Assembly: GCA_949294095.1 (NCBI GenBank)
Contig: CASFFZ010000009.1
Location: forward strand, 23,393 to 87,392
DNA length: 64,000 nt
DNA from: an uncultured bacterium
Lineage (GTDB): Bacteria > Elusimicrobiota > Elusimicrobia > Elusimicrobiales > Elusimicrobiaceae
Reading direction: 5' to 3'
This document shows positions 48,816-55,475 of this stretch, in pieces. The notes below the pieces were generated by a model. It saw only the letters and a program-made list of their open reading frames with translations. It did not search any database and was not told the origin of the DNA. Made by a program: the position numbers and the translations under genes. The number at the start of each line of letters is the position of its first letter. Position 1 is the first letter of the stretch.

Positions 48816-49646
48816 ATGTACGCAAGCGTTTGGAAACGGTTTTTTGCTTTTTTAATTGACGCGGTTGTTTTTGCGGTTTTGTTTTGGGTGCTGGCCCAGA
48901 TGATGGATAACGCATCGGTTTCGCTGGTGCTGTTGGTGATTATCTGGCTGTATTACGCTTTGTTGGAAAGCTCCCCCCTGCAGGCCAGCGTGGGCAAAAT
49001 TATAATGGGCATCAAGGTGGTAGACCGCCGCGGCCGCCGCCTTAGCTTTTGGCAGGCCACGGAACGCATTTTCTCCAAACTGGTTACCAACGTAACGTTC
49101 TACTTCGGTTTTTTTATCGCCGCCTTTGACAAGAAAAAACGCACCCTGCACGACCGCATCAGCCACAGCGCCGTCATTTCCAAAAACGCCGATTTTGACC
49201 CCGACGCCTACGCCGAACCCGAGGAAGAAGCCTCTTTTACCTTTATAACGGTGGTGTCGGTTTTGCTGGCGCTGGTCTTTGTGGCGCTGATGTTGGTGGC
49301 GGTGGCGCTGCCGCAATACCAAAAGACCGAACGCCATGTGCAGCTCTCGCGCGTGCTGAGCGCCTTGGATTATGCCGCCCGCAAACAACTGAAAGACGCC
49401 CAAGCCCCGGGGGCCGATCCGCGCGTGTGGCTGGGCGAGTATAAGAAATGCCAGCGGATCAGCCCGGAAAAATTATCCTGCGACGGGTTTGAACTCCTGC
49501 TAGAACCCGGCGGCGTAAAAGCCAGCGCACGCAACCATGCAATGGATATTTTGTACACCCTCTATTATCCGTTTGACGGAGGCCCGGTGCAATGCACGGC
49601 GCTGACGCCGCAGGGCGAAGAAATCTGCTCCGCCCTAAACAGCTGA
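48816..49646 (+). CDS. RDD-domain membrane protein fused to a pilin-like stalk
   Basis: A 276-aa protein. Residues 1 to about 122 form an RDD domain (three helices; opening WKRFFAFLIDAVVF, and SVGKIIMGIKVVD, ending KKRTLHDRISHSAVI). After an acidic linker, residues 140-200 read FTFITVVSVLLALVFVALMLVAVALPQYQKTERH, very like the hydrophobic stalk of the neighbouring pilins (which end ALPQYEK). The rest resembles a small pilin globular domain with two Cys. The prepilin cleavage Gly and Glu+5 are missing, so it should remain membrane-embedded. It may be an assembly or anchoring factor for pilins. GGGAGG decides the start. Confidence 0.75.
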   Translation: MYASVWKRFFAFLIDAVVFAVLFWVLAQMMDNASVSLVLLVIIWLYYALLESSPLQASVGKIIMGIKVVDRRGRRLSFWQATERIFSKLVTNVTFYFGFFIAAFDKKKRTLHDRISHSAVISKNADFDPDAYAEPEEEASFTFITVVSVLLALVFVALMLVAVALPQYQKTERHVQLSRVLSALDYAARKQLKDAQAPGADPRVWLGEYKKCQRISPEKLSCDGFELLLEPGGVKASARNHAMDILYTLYYPFDGGPVQCTALTPQGEEICSALNS

Positions 49647-49651
49647 AATTT

Positions 49652-49676
49652 CCCCCGCCCGCCGGCGGGGGTTTTT
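49652..49676 (+). terminator. Terminator of the RDD-pilin-like gene
   Basis: CCCCCGCC/GGCGGGGG stem followed by five T. Confidence 0.85.
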
Positions 49677-49733
49677 GTATCCGCCCCGAAACGCGGGTAG
49701 CGGGTTTTGCCGCAAAATTGTTAAGATGTATTT

Positions 49734-52034
49734 ATGGCTTCCAAAAAAACGCTTTCCCGCACTAAAAAATCCGCACAGGCCGCGCAGGCTCCTGCCACAG
49801 CCGGCGGACGGGAAATTCCTTTTTTGCATAAAGCGCTGGTGCACGTAACCGGCTGGCTGTGCTTGCTGGTGAGCATTTCCTTTTTTACCGCCACGTACGA
49901 TACGGCCCAGGTAAAACTGACCCTCTTGCATTGCGGGGCGGTGGTGTTATTTGCCTTGTGGAGCGCACTGCAGCTGGCGGAGCGGAAAAATCCGTTTACC
50001 CGCCAAAATTTACCGTTTTTACTGCCGGTATTTGCCTACTTGGCGTGGAACATCGTTTCCTTTGTCGGGGCTCCTTATAAAATGGAAGCCGCCGAAGAAT
50101 TTATCCGCTTGCTGATGTACGGCGCCATCACGCTGCTGATTGCCTGCCAATTCCGCCGGCAAGACGTAAAAACCGTAACCCGCTACATTCTGGCGGCCGC
50201 GTGGATTTCGTTTGCCTATGCACTGCTGCAGATTATAGACGGATTTTTCCCGGGGGCGGATTTTATGCCCTGGAGAGGATTTTTTACGCGGCGGGTTTTT
50301 TCTACCCACGCCAACCCCAACTTTTTTGGCGCGTTTGCGGTGTTTGCCTCGTGCCTTGCAGCCGCCCAATACCTGCTGACCCGCCAAAAGAAACTGCTGG
50401 CCCTGCTGGCGGCGGGCCTGTTGGGCGTATTTTTTACCGAAAGCAAAGGCGCGTGGCTGGCGTATGCGGCCGCGGCCGCGTGTTTTGCAGGGCTGTATAC
50501 CAATTTTTTCTTGTCGGGAGCCGCCAAAAAATACGTTAAAAAAATTAATCTGGCCGCGTTGTGCCTGCTGTTATTAGCCTTGGCGGCGGCCGGCTTTTAT
50601 ACCGCCAAACGTTTTCAATCCGTCAGCTTCCGCACGTTTACTTGGCTTTCCGCTTGGGAAATGGTGCAGGATTCCCCCGTTATGGGCACCGGGCCGGGCA
50701 GCTTTAAAATTATTTATCCCGCCTATCGCCGCCCGCAAATTTTTTATATAGAAAACTCCCACAACACCGAAACCCAACACGCCGAAAACGAATACCTGGA
50801 GCAATGGGCCACCACGGGAACCGTGGGGCTGGCGGTGTTTTTATGGTTGATCGGGTTTATCTTTTTCTGCGCCGTACGCAATTTAAAAGAAACCCAATCC
50901 TGCACATTAGAAAATAACCTGCGGGAACGAAACCTGTATTTATTGGGCTACGCCAGCGCGTTCTTGGGGCTGATGGTGCACGCGGGGGTGGACATCAGCA
51001 TCCGCTTTGCTTCCAGCGGCCTCTTTTTTGCGGTGTTTTGCGGCGTGATTTTGGCATTATGCCAGCCGGAGGAACCGGCAGCCCCCGCGGGCGAAAAGGC
51101 ATCCGCTCCCGCTTGGCTGTGGGCGGCGCGGCTGCTGCTGTGCGCGGCGCTGGCCTATGGGGGGTGGCACACGGCCGCCCAATTTGCCCAAGTAACCCGC
51201 GTGCTGCGGGCCGGTTCGTTTGGCGAAGGACTTTTGATTGCCGTGGCGTGGGCGGTATTTCTCTTTTGTCTGGCGGGAACGGCCTATGTGTATTTGCGCG
51301 CGGCATTTTTGAGCAAACGGGCGTTGCCCGGCTTTGTGCTGGCGGGCTCGGTTCCGTTTCTGATTTTCTTCTACGGTTTCTTTCAAGCCAACCACTACTA
51401 CAGTTTGGGCGTCAGCCTGGTGTCCAAAGGCAATGCGGAAGGGGCGCTGGGATATTTTACCAAAGCCGTTCGGCTCAACCCGCTTTTGACGGAATACCGC
51501 CAATTCCGCGCCAATACGTTTGCCACTACGCTGCAGTTAACCGATTCCTTCTCCCCCGACCGGGGCGACCGCACGGGCCCGTCTAACGATTATGAACGGG
51601 CGCTGGCGGATTTTGCCGTCGTGCTAAAACGGGCGCCCAACCACTCGCTGGTGCATCAAAACATCGGGCAGCTGTACTACGCCATGGCGGTGCGGCAAGC
51701 CCAAAGCGCGGGCCAAGCCGCTAATGCGGCGGAATACGCCCGCCTGAGCCAATATGCCCGGCAAAATATGGAACAAGCCAAACGCGCATTTGAACGCTCG
51801 CTTAAAATAGACCCGGTCAACCCGGCCACATACGCTTTTCTGACCAGCATTGCCCTCATGGAACGCAACCCGGATCGCGCCCAACAATGGATAGACGCTT
51901 ACCGCCGCGGCCCGGCGGGCGTAACGGAACCCGAATTTTTGGAAAGACACCGCCAAAACCCGCAGTTTGACGCCCTGCAACAACAGGTGGATTTGATGCG
52001 TGCTTCCGTCGGAAAAAGCACCCGTCAAAAATAA
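49734..52034 (+). CDS. O-antigen ligase/Wzy_C family membrane protein with C-terminal TPRs (second copy)
   Basis: A 766-aa protein with the same architecture as the one at 17517-20147: about ten or more membrane helices with a Wzy_C core (STHANPNFFGAF, FTESKGAWLA, VMGTGPGSFKIIYP, and the loop HAENEYLEQWATTGTVG), then TPR segments (SKGNAEGALGYFTKAVRLNP, HQNIGQLYYAMAV, RSLKIDPVNPATYAFL). A basic N-terminal tail precedes the first helix. It could ligate or polymerise surface glycans or glycosylate exported proteins; the acceptor is unknown. A tRNA-Thr follows. Confidence 0.75.
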   Translation: MASKKTLSRTKKSAQAAQAPATAGGREIPFLHKALVHVTGWLCLLVSISFFTATYDTAQVKLTLLHCGAVVLFALWSALQLAERKNPFTRQNLPFLLPVFAYLAWNIVSFVGAPYKMEAAEEFIRLLMYGAITLLIACQFRRQDVKTVTRYILAAAWISFAYALLQIIDGFFPGADFMPWRGFFTRRVFSTHANPNFFGAFAVFASCLAAAQYLLTRQKKLLALLAAGLLGVFFTESKGAWLAYAAAAACFAGLYTNFFLSGAAKKYVKKINLAALCLLLLALAAAGFYTAKRFQSVSFRTFTWLSAWEMVQDSPVMGTGPGSFKIIYPAYRRPQIFYIENSHNTETQHAENEYLEQWATTGTVGLAVFLWLIGFIFFCAVRNLKETQSCTLENNLRERNLYLLGYASAFLGLMVHAGVDISIRFASSGLFFAVFCGVILALCQPEEPAAPAGEKASAPAWLWAARLLLCAALAYGGWHTAAQFAQVTRVLRAGSFGEGLLIAVAWAVFLFCLAGTAYVYLRAAFLSKRALPGFVLAGSVPFLIFFYGFFQANHYYSLGVSLVSKGNAEGALGYFTKAVRLNPLLTEYRQFRANTFATTLQLTDSFSPDRGDRTGPSNDYERALADFAVVLKRAPNHSLVHQNIGQLYYAMAVRQAQSAGQAANAAEYARLSQYARQNMEQAKRAFERSLKIDPVNPATYAFLTSIALMERNPDRAQQWIDAYRRGPAGVTEPEFLERHRQNPQFDALQQQVDLMRASVGKSTRQK

Positions 52035-52092
52035 GGAAATGCAAAACGCGTCATTTTTTTGTAGAATATATACAACAAAAGAAGATTTGATT

Positions 52093-52165
52093 GCCAAGAT
52101 AGCTCAGCTGGTAGAGCAACCGCTTCGTAAGCGGTAGGTCGGGGGTTCGATCCCCCCTCTTGGCT
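52093..52165 (+). tRNA. tRNA-Thr (CGU)
   Basis: A 73-nt cloverleaf: acceptor GCCAAGA/TCTTGGC, D-arm GCTC/GAGC, anticodon stem ACCGC/GCGGT with loop TTCGTAA giving anticodon CGT, T-arm GGGGG/CCCCC with TTCGATC. Discriminator T; no CCA is encoded. No integrase gene or attachment repeat is visible beside it. Confidence 0.93.
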
Positions 52166-52174
52166 CTTTTTTAT

Positions 52175-52197
52175 GCCCTCCGTCGGAGGGCTTTTTT
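52175..52197 (+). terminator. Terminator after tRNA-Thr
   Basis: GCCCTCC/GGAGGGC stem with 3-nt loop and six T. Confidence 0.88.
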
Positions 52198-52274
52198 ACG
52201 CTCTGAAAACTAAACCCAAAGCTATTCCCATACGGCCTGCAAATTTATCGGCAGTAAATTCTTCCACAAAGAGT

Positions 52275-52280
52275 TATACT
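52275..52280 (+). promoter_or_regulatory. -10 box of the Cys/Trp-repeat gene
   Basis: TATACT lies 17 nt before the ATG at 52298, with AGGAG between. No clear -35 is visible. Confidence 0.35.
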
Positions 52281-52297
52281 AAGAGTAGGAGTCTATA

Positions 52298-53062
52298 ATG
52301 AAAAAACTTTTTATTCTTTTGCTATTTCCTTTTATTGTTCCGCTCTGTGCACAGGCTGAGCGTATCTGCACCCGATGGATTACCGAAACGAAACCCAACG
52401 GCATCCAACATACCCGTTGCGAATGGTGGAGTGACGACCACACCCCCTCTCATCAAAACACGTCTTCAGGGGCTGATACAGACTGTGAATGGAAAGTGGT
52501 AAAAGACCGTTTTGGCAATGAAGTTAACCGATGCGTTCCAAACGTGAGACCCTACACTTGTAAAATTTGGAAAACAGCTATTTTAAAAAACGGCAGCCGC
52601 CGCTCCTATTGCAACACGTGGCTGTATCTAGATATCCCCACCGACAAACGTCTTATTTGCCGTGAATTTGTATCCGAACCCTTATCAGAAAAATTAGTCA
52701 GCAAACAAAAACGGGCTTGGCTTTCGGAATGTTCCAAATTTGACGCTGAAAAGAACGGAAAATTCTGCCTGCTTTGGAAACACGACTACCAGCCGGACGG
52801 CAGCATCATCAGCCGATGTGATAAATACCAGCAAGACGATGAAGCGGGGTTATTTGTCTCCGTATGGGCTGATTATATCGGCATAGACAGCGATTTAAAA
52901 CCCGTGTCGTCTATTGCTGAATTTCTTGCCGAAGACAAACAATATCCGTGTCGGGAATACACCGGTTCTAAAATGGACAAAAAACAGGGTAAATATACAG
53001 TTACCTGCACCCGCTTTGCAACCCATGACTCCCTGCCTTTTTCCACCTCAAATAAAAAATAG
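52298..53062 (+). CDS. Secreted protein with repeated Cys/Trp hairpin units
   Basis: A 254-aa exported protein (signal peptide to AQA, about residue 20), family not recognised. It contains about six Cys pairs, the two members usually 16-17 residues apart, in a repeated pattern C-x2-W-...-N/D-G-...-C: C24/C41, C63/C79, C88/C105, C121/C145, C157/C174 and one near 237/255. Trp or aromatic residues follow most first Cys, and a turn (PNG, KNG, PDG) sits mid-unit. This suggests disulfide-closed beta-hairpins in tandem. DNA here is more AT-rich than the surroundings, hinting at acquisition. It is a candidate surface or toxin-like protein without further evidence. Confidence 0.7.
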   Translation: MKKLFILLLFPFIVPLCAQAERICTRWITETKPNGIQHTRCEWWSDDHTPSHQNTSSGADTDCEWKVVKDRFGNEVNRCVPNVRPYTCKIWKTAILKNGSRRSYCNTWLYLDIPTDKRLICREFVSEPLSEKLVSKQKRAWLSECSKFDAEKNGKFCLLWKHDYQPDGSIISRCDKYQQDDEAGLFVSVWADYIGIDSDLKPVSSIAEFLAEDKQYPCREYTGSKMDKKQGKYTVTCTRFATHDSLPFSTSNKK

Positions 53063-53261
53063 ATTTCTTAAAAATGTGGCAAGAAAAGACGGTCTTTCTC
53101 GTCCGTCCGTGCCCCCTTCTTCTTCCATTTGCCCCGCTGGCTGCACTGCATAGGCTAATTTAACAGACCTGGCAACGCCGCAGACGGTTGACTTAATAAA
53201 CAAACCCTTTTTAAGCGAATGAAATAATTGAAAAAATGCGCTTATAAATTAAAATTGAAAT

Positions 53262-53399
53262 ATGCTTCTTAAAACATTATTTAAAAAAGAATATGGAAAA
53301 GAGTGGGAACAGGCCTCTTTCGGAGAAAAGTTGGAAGCTGTTATATTAGAAATCCTCCTATTTCCTTGGTTAGAAAATCTGTTTACAAGCCATCAATAA
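53262..53399 (+). CDS. Possible 45-aa small protein
   Basis: An uninterrupted ATG-to-TAA frame in the otherwise empty stretch 53063-53485 encodes an amphipathic peptide (MLLKTLFKKEYGKEWEQASF then a hydrophobic LEILLFPWLENLF). No ribosome site or promoter is evident, so it may be chance. The rest of this 420-base gap is AT-rich and holds nothing else supported except the pilin promoter. Confidence 0.25.
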   Translation: MLLKTLFKKEYGKEWEQASFGEKLEAVILEILLFPWLENLFTSHQ

Positions 53400-53442
53400 G
53401 CCGCGGCAATAAATTTTTTATCATCCGTCTTTTTTCTTTTTT

Positions 53443-53450
53443 GCTATACT
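53443..53450 (+). promoter_or_regulatory. Extended -10 of the pilin at 53486
   Basis: TGC-TATACT, the same extended form (TTGCTAT) as at kdsA and the T4P operon, lies 35 nt before the ATG, with AAGGGAG in between. Confidence 0.5.
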
Positions 53451-53485
53451 AAAAAAGAAGGGAATAGTTTGAAAGGGAGATGCGT

Positions 53486-53989
53486 ATGAATAAAGGTTTT
53501 ACGTTAATTGAATTGTTGGTAGTGGTGCTGATTATCGGCATTTTGTCCGCCGTAGCACTGCCCCAATATACCACCGCGGTAGAAAAAGCCCGCGCCACCG
53601 AAGCGCTTACGCTCTTGAGCGCCATCCGCCAATCGGCCGAAAGATACCAGATGCAAAAAGATGTCTGGCCGACGACCAACAACTTTTCTGTGCTGGATAT
53701 GGAAGTGCCCAAAGTGCCGGGCAGCACCACCCAATACGGCGGCAAAAATTTTACCATCACCATGGCTCCGACCGGCGGGAATAAGTATTTTGTAATCAAT
53801 GCCCGGCGCACCATTAACAAAGGCGCCTATGCAATTAAAGTCGTGTTAACCGTTCAAGCAGACGGTACCATTACCGCCAGACGCTCTTGCGGCACGAACA
53901 CCGGCTTGGGCATCGGATATTCCGCTCCCACAGGCGATGCCGAAAAATTCTGCAGTGCCATTACCAGCGGCCATAACGACGATTTTTAA
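53486..53989 (+). CDS. Stand-alone type IV prepilin, PilE-like
   Basis: A 167-aa prepilin: leader MNKG, mature FTLIELLVVVLIIGILSAVALPQYTTAVEKARATEALTLLSAIRQSAERYQ, Glu at +5. A globular domain with a Gly/Thr-rich strand and only two Cys follows. AAGGGAG lies 6 nt before the ATG at 53486; an ATG at 53480 in the same frame is less well placed. It is monocistronic with its own terminator and is the last bacterial gene before the phage block. Confidence 0.87.
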   Translation: MNKGFTLIELLVVVLIIGILSAVALPQYTTAVEKARATEALTLLSAIRQSAERYQMQKDVWPTTNNFSVLDMEVPKVPGSTTQYGGKNFTITMAPTGGNKYFVINARRTINKGAYAIKVVLTVQADGTITARRSCGTNTGLGIGYSAPTGDAEKFCSAITSGHNDDF

Positions 53990-54001
53990 CTCTTTGGCCC
54001 T

Positions 54002-54035
54002 AAAAAACCCGGAGCACACCGCTCCGGGTTTTTTT
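54002..54035. terminator. Bidirectional terminator at the pilin/phage boundary
   Basis: ACCCGGAGC/GCTCCGGGT stem with A run on the left and seven T on the right. It ends the pilin transcript on + and the phage late transcript on minus; the last phage stop codon overlaps the T run. Confidence 0.85.
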
Positions 54036-54249
54036 ATGGTTTGACGGCAAGCCGCCCGCAGGCCGTTTCCAAAACAAGTACCGCGCGTTGATTCTCCGCG
54101 CGCAGCGCCTGCAGGGCGGGATCGGCCAAATCGAACCGAATCCGGCAAAAAACCGCCTTATTTTTTATCTGCCTCGGCGCGCAGGAACTTAGGCAAATCA
54201 GCATCATTAATCCGGCCCACGCGCCGCATAATTTCATCCATTTGTTCAT
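54034..54249 (-). CDS. Phage small lipoprotein, candidate o-spanin (Rz1-like)
   Basis: A 71-aa protein with a signal sequence and lipobox LSSC (about residue 21), predicted to sit in the outer membrane. AGGAG is 9 nt before the ATG at 54249. The first 92 nt overlap the preceding gene in a different frame, the usual nested or overlapping Rz/Rz1 arrangement. The mature part is not Pro-rich as in lambda Rz1, so the call rests on lipobox, size and position. Confidence 0.55.
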   Translation of the reverse strand: MNKWMKLCGAWAGLMMLICLSSCAPRQIKNKAVFCRIRFDLADPALQALRAENQRAVLVLETACGRLAVKP

Positions 54250-54376
54250 CTTCTTTGCGCTCCTGCTGCACGTGCCGCAAGCGCTCCTGCTGGCGGGCCA
54301 GGGCGCCCGACAACCGGCACAAACCATACACGGCGCCCACCCCGGCCAGACAGAGCATCAAGGCCGTCCACATCAT
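54158..54376 (-). CDS. Phage membrane protein with coiled coil, candidate i-spanin (Rz-like)
   Basis: A 72-aa protein: an N-terminal membrane helix (MMWTALMLCLAGVGAVYGL) followed by a charged helix (ARQQERLRHVQQERKEDEQMDEIMRR), the layout of an inner-membrane spanin. Its ATG overlaps the stop of the holin-like gene (ATGA). With the overlapping lipoprotein it would bridge the periplasm and disrupt the outer membrane at lysis. It is shorter than typical Rz. Confidence 0.55.
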   Translation of the reverse strand: MMWTALMLCLAGVGAVYGLCRLSGALARQQERLRHVQQERKEDEQMDEIMRRVGRINDADLPKFLRAEADKK

Positions 54377-54561
54377 TTGGCCTTGCCGATTAAAGAGCCG
54401 TCCGGGTTGCACAGCGAAAGAGCCGAGAGCACCTTTAGCACTTGCGCCCAAACGGTATCGTCTTTATCGGTGGCGGTTAACTTGACGATGACGGTTACAA
54501 TCAAAATCACCGCGCCTACCAGGCTCAGCACATCATTCCAGTTGTTTTGTATCCATTCCAT
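54373..54561 (-). CDS. Small phage membrane protein, holin-like
   Basis: A 62-aa protein with one strong hydrophobic helix (VLSLVGAVILIVTVIVKL) and a polar C-terminus. AAGGAG precedes the ATG. Size, topology and position between endolysin and spanin-like genes suggest a holin; there is no family motif to confirm it. Confidence 0.5.
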   Translation of the reverse strand: MEWIQNNWNDVLSLVGAVILIVTVIVKLTATDKDDTVWAQVLKVLSALSLCNPDGSLIGKAK

Positions 54562-54562
54562 T

Positions 54563-54952
54563 TTATTTCTCCTTTATTTCAATGTGCGGAAAGTCTTTTA
54601 AGGTATCCCACTCCCCGCCCCATTCAAACTCACTTTCTATTTCTCCGCGTTCGCGCAGCAGCCGGGCAATGGCGTCAAACCGGTGCCACATTTCGCGAAA
54701 GCGCGCCAGGTTATTCCAGTCTATCGGGTACGGGGCCAAATCCACCGCGTGGCTGGGCGTTTTGTTGTGTGGGCTTTGCGGATATCTTAAACGGCTGGCG
54801 CCGCGTTCAAACGCTTTATTTTGCTCGTCTTGGGTGCGGTGTCCGCACAGCACGGCAAAATCGTACTGTTTGATCAGTTCCCGGCAGACGGCCACAATAT
54901 CCGGGTGGCAGGTTGCCAGCCGCACTTGGCTGATTGAGGAAAACTTCGGCAT
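54563..54952 (-). CDS. Phage endolysin, M15 peptidase family
   Basis: A 129-aa L-alanyl-D-glutamate or D-Ala peptidase-like enzyme that cuts peptidoglycan cross-links at lysis. Characteristic M15C pattern: GHRTQDEQNKAFERGASRLRYP, then SPHNKTPSHAVDLAPYP with zinc-ligand His and Asp, and the C-terminal EWGGEW...DFPHIEI containing the last His ligand. No signal peptide, so it needs a holin. GGGAGGAG lies before the ATG. Confidence 0.9.
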   Translation of the reverse strand: MPKFSSISQVRLATCHPDIVAVCRELIKQYDFAVLCGHRTQDEQNKAFERGASRLRYPQSPHNKTPSHAVDLAPYPIDWNNLARFREMWHRFDAIARLLRERGEIESEFEWGGEWDTLKDFPHIEIKEK

Positions 54953-55182
54953 TAATTGCTCCTCCCGTGCAAATTTAAAATATGGGTTTTAATCGTTTTC
55001 ACATCGTCTAAAATAATGTCTATTTTCACCGTGCTTTCCGCCAGTTTCCGATCGTGCTCGCGCACGCGTTCTTCCAGTTTATCCACCCGCGGCGGCAGGC
55101 CGTACATCGTAAAACACCAAAACAGTACGGCACACGCCACCCCGACTAAATAAATCCAATGATGGATTTTTTCCGTATTCAT
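54952..55182 (-). CDS. Phage membrane protein with coiled coil, XhlA/holin-like
   Basis: A 76-aa protein with one membrane helix (WIYLVGVACAVLFWCFTMY) and a coiled-coil tail (VDKLEERVREHDRKLAESTVKIDIILDDV). The order of helix and coil is the reverse of XhlA, but size and lysis-module position suggest a holin partner. GGGAG precedes the ATG. Its stop overlaps the endolysin start. Confidence 0.5.
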   Translation of the reverse strand: MNTEKIHHWIYLVGVACAVLFWCFTMYGLPPRVDKLEERVREHDRKLAESTVKIDIILDDVKTIKTHILNLHGRSN

Positions 55183-55185
55183 TTT

Positions 55186-55473
55186 TTACTCCCGCAGGAC
55201 AACCGCCAGCGTTTCTATTTCCTGCGCTTTGGCCTTTACATATGCGCTCGCGCCCGAGTTCTCCGCCAGCACCAGCTCCCGCACCGCCCGCGTAAGCCCC
55301 GTTTGCGCTTCCCACGCGGCTACCCGTTCGGCTGCGGAGGGAAGAACGTCGGGCGTGTTTTGCATAATCACATACCCCCCGCCTTGCTTCTCAATATGCG
55401 CGCCGTTTTGGTTGCACCAAAGGGCGGCTTGCGTATAATTTTCTTTCGTTACGATTTGTCCGATTGTAAACAT
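55186..55473 (-). CDS. Phage protein of unknown function after the tail fibre
   Basis: A 95-aa protein beginning MFTIGQIVTKENYTQAALWC, with a helical C-terminus. Genes of this size directly after a tail fibre often encode fibre chaperones or small virion proteins, but no motif is recognised. AGGAG precedes the ATG and it starts 2 nt after the tail fibre stop. Confidence 0.6.
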   Translation of the reverse strand: MFTIGQIVTKENYTQAALWCNQNGAHIEKQGGGYVIMQNTPDVLPSAAERVAAWEAQTGLTRAVRELVLAENSGASAYVKAKAQEIETLAVVLRE

Positions 55474-55475
55474 AG

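Noticed and set aside
52093..52165. tRNA-Thr as phage attachment site
   Set aside because: No integrase, no direct repeat of the tRNA 3' end was seen near 54 kb, and bacterial genes lie between the tRNA and the phage module.
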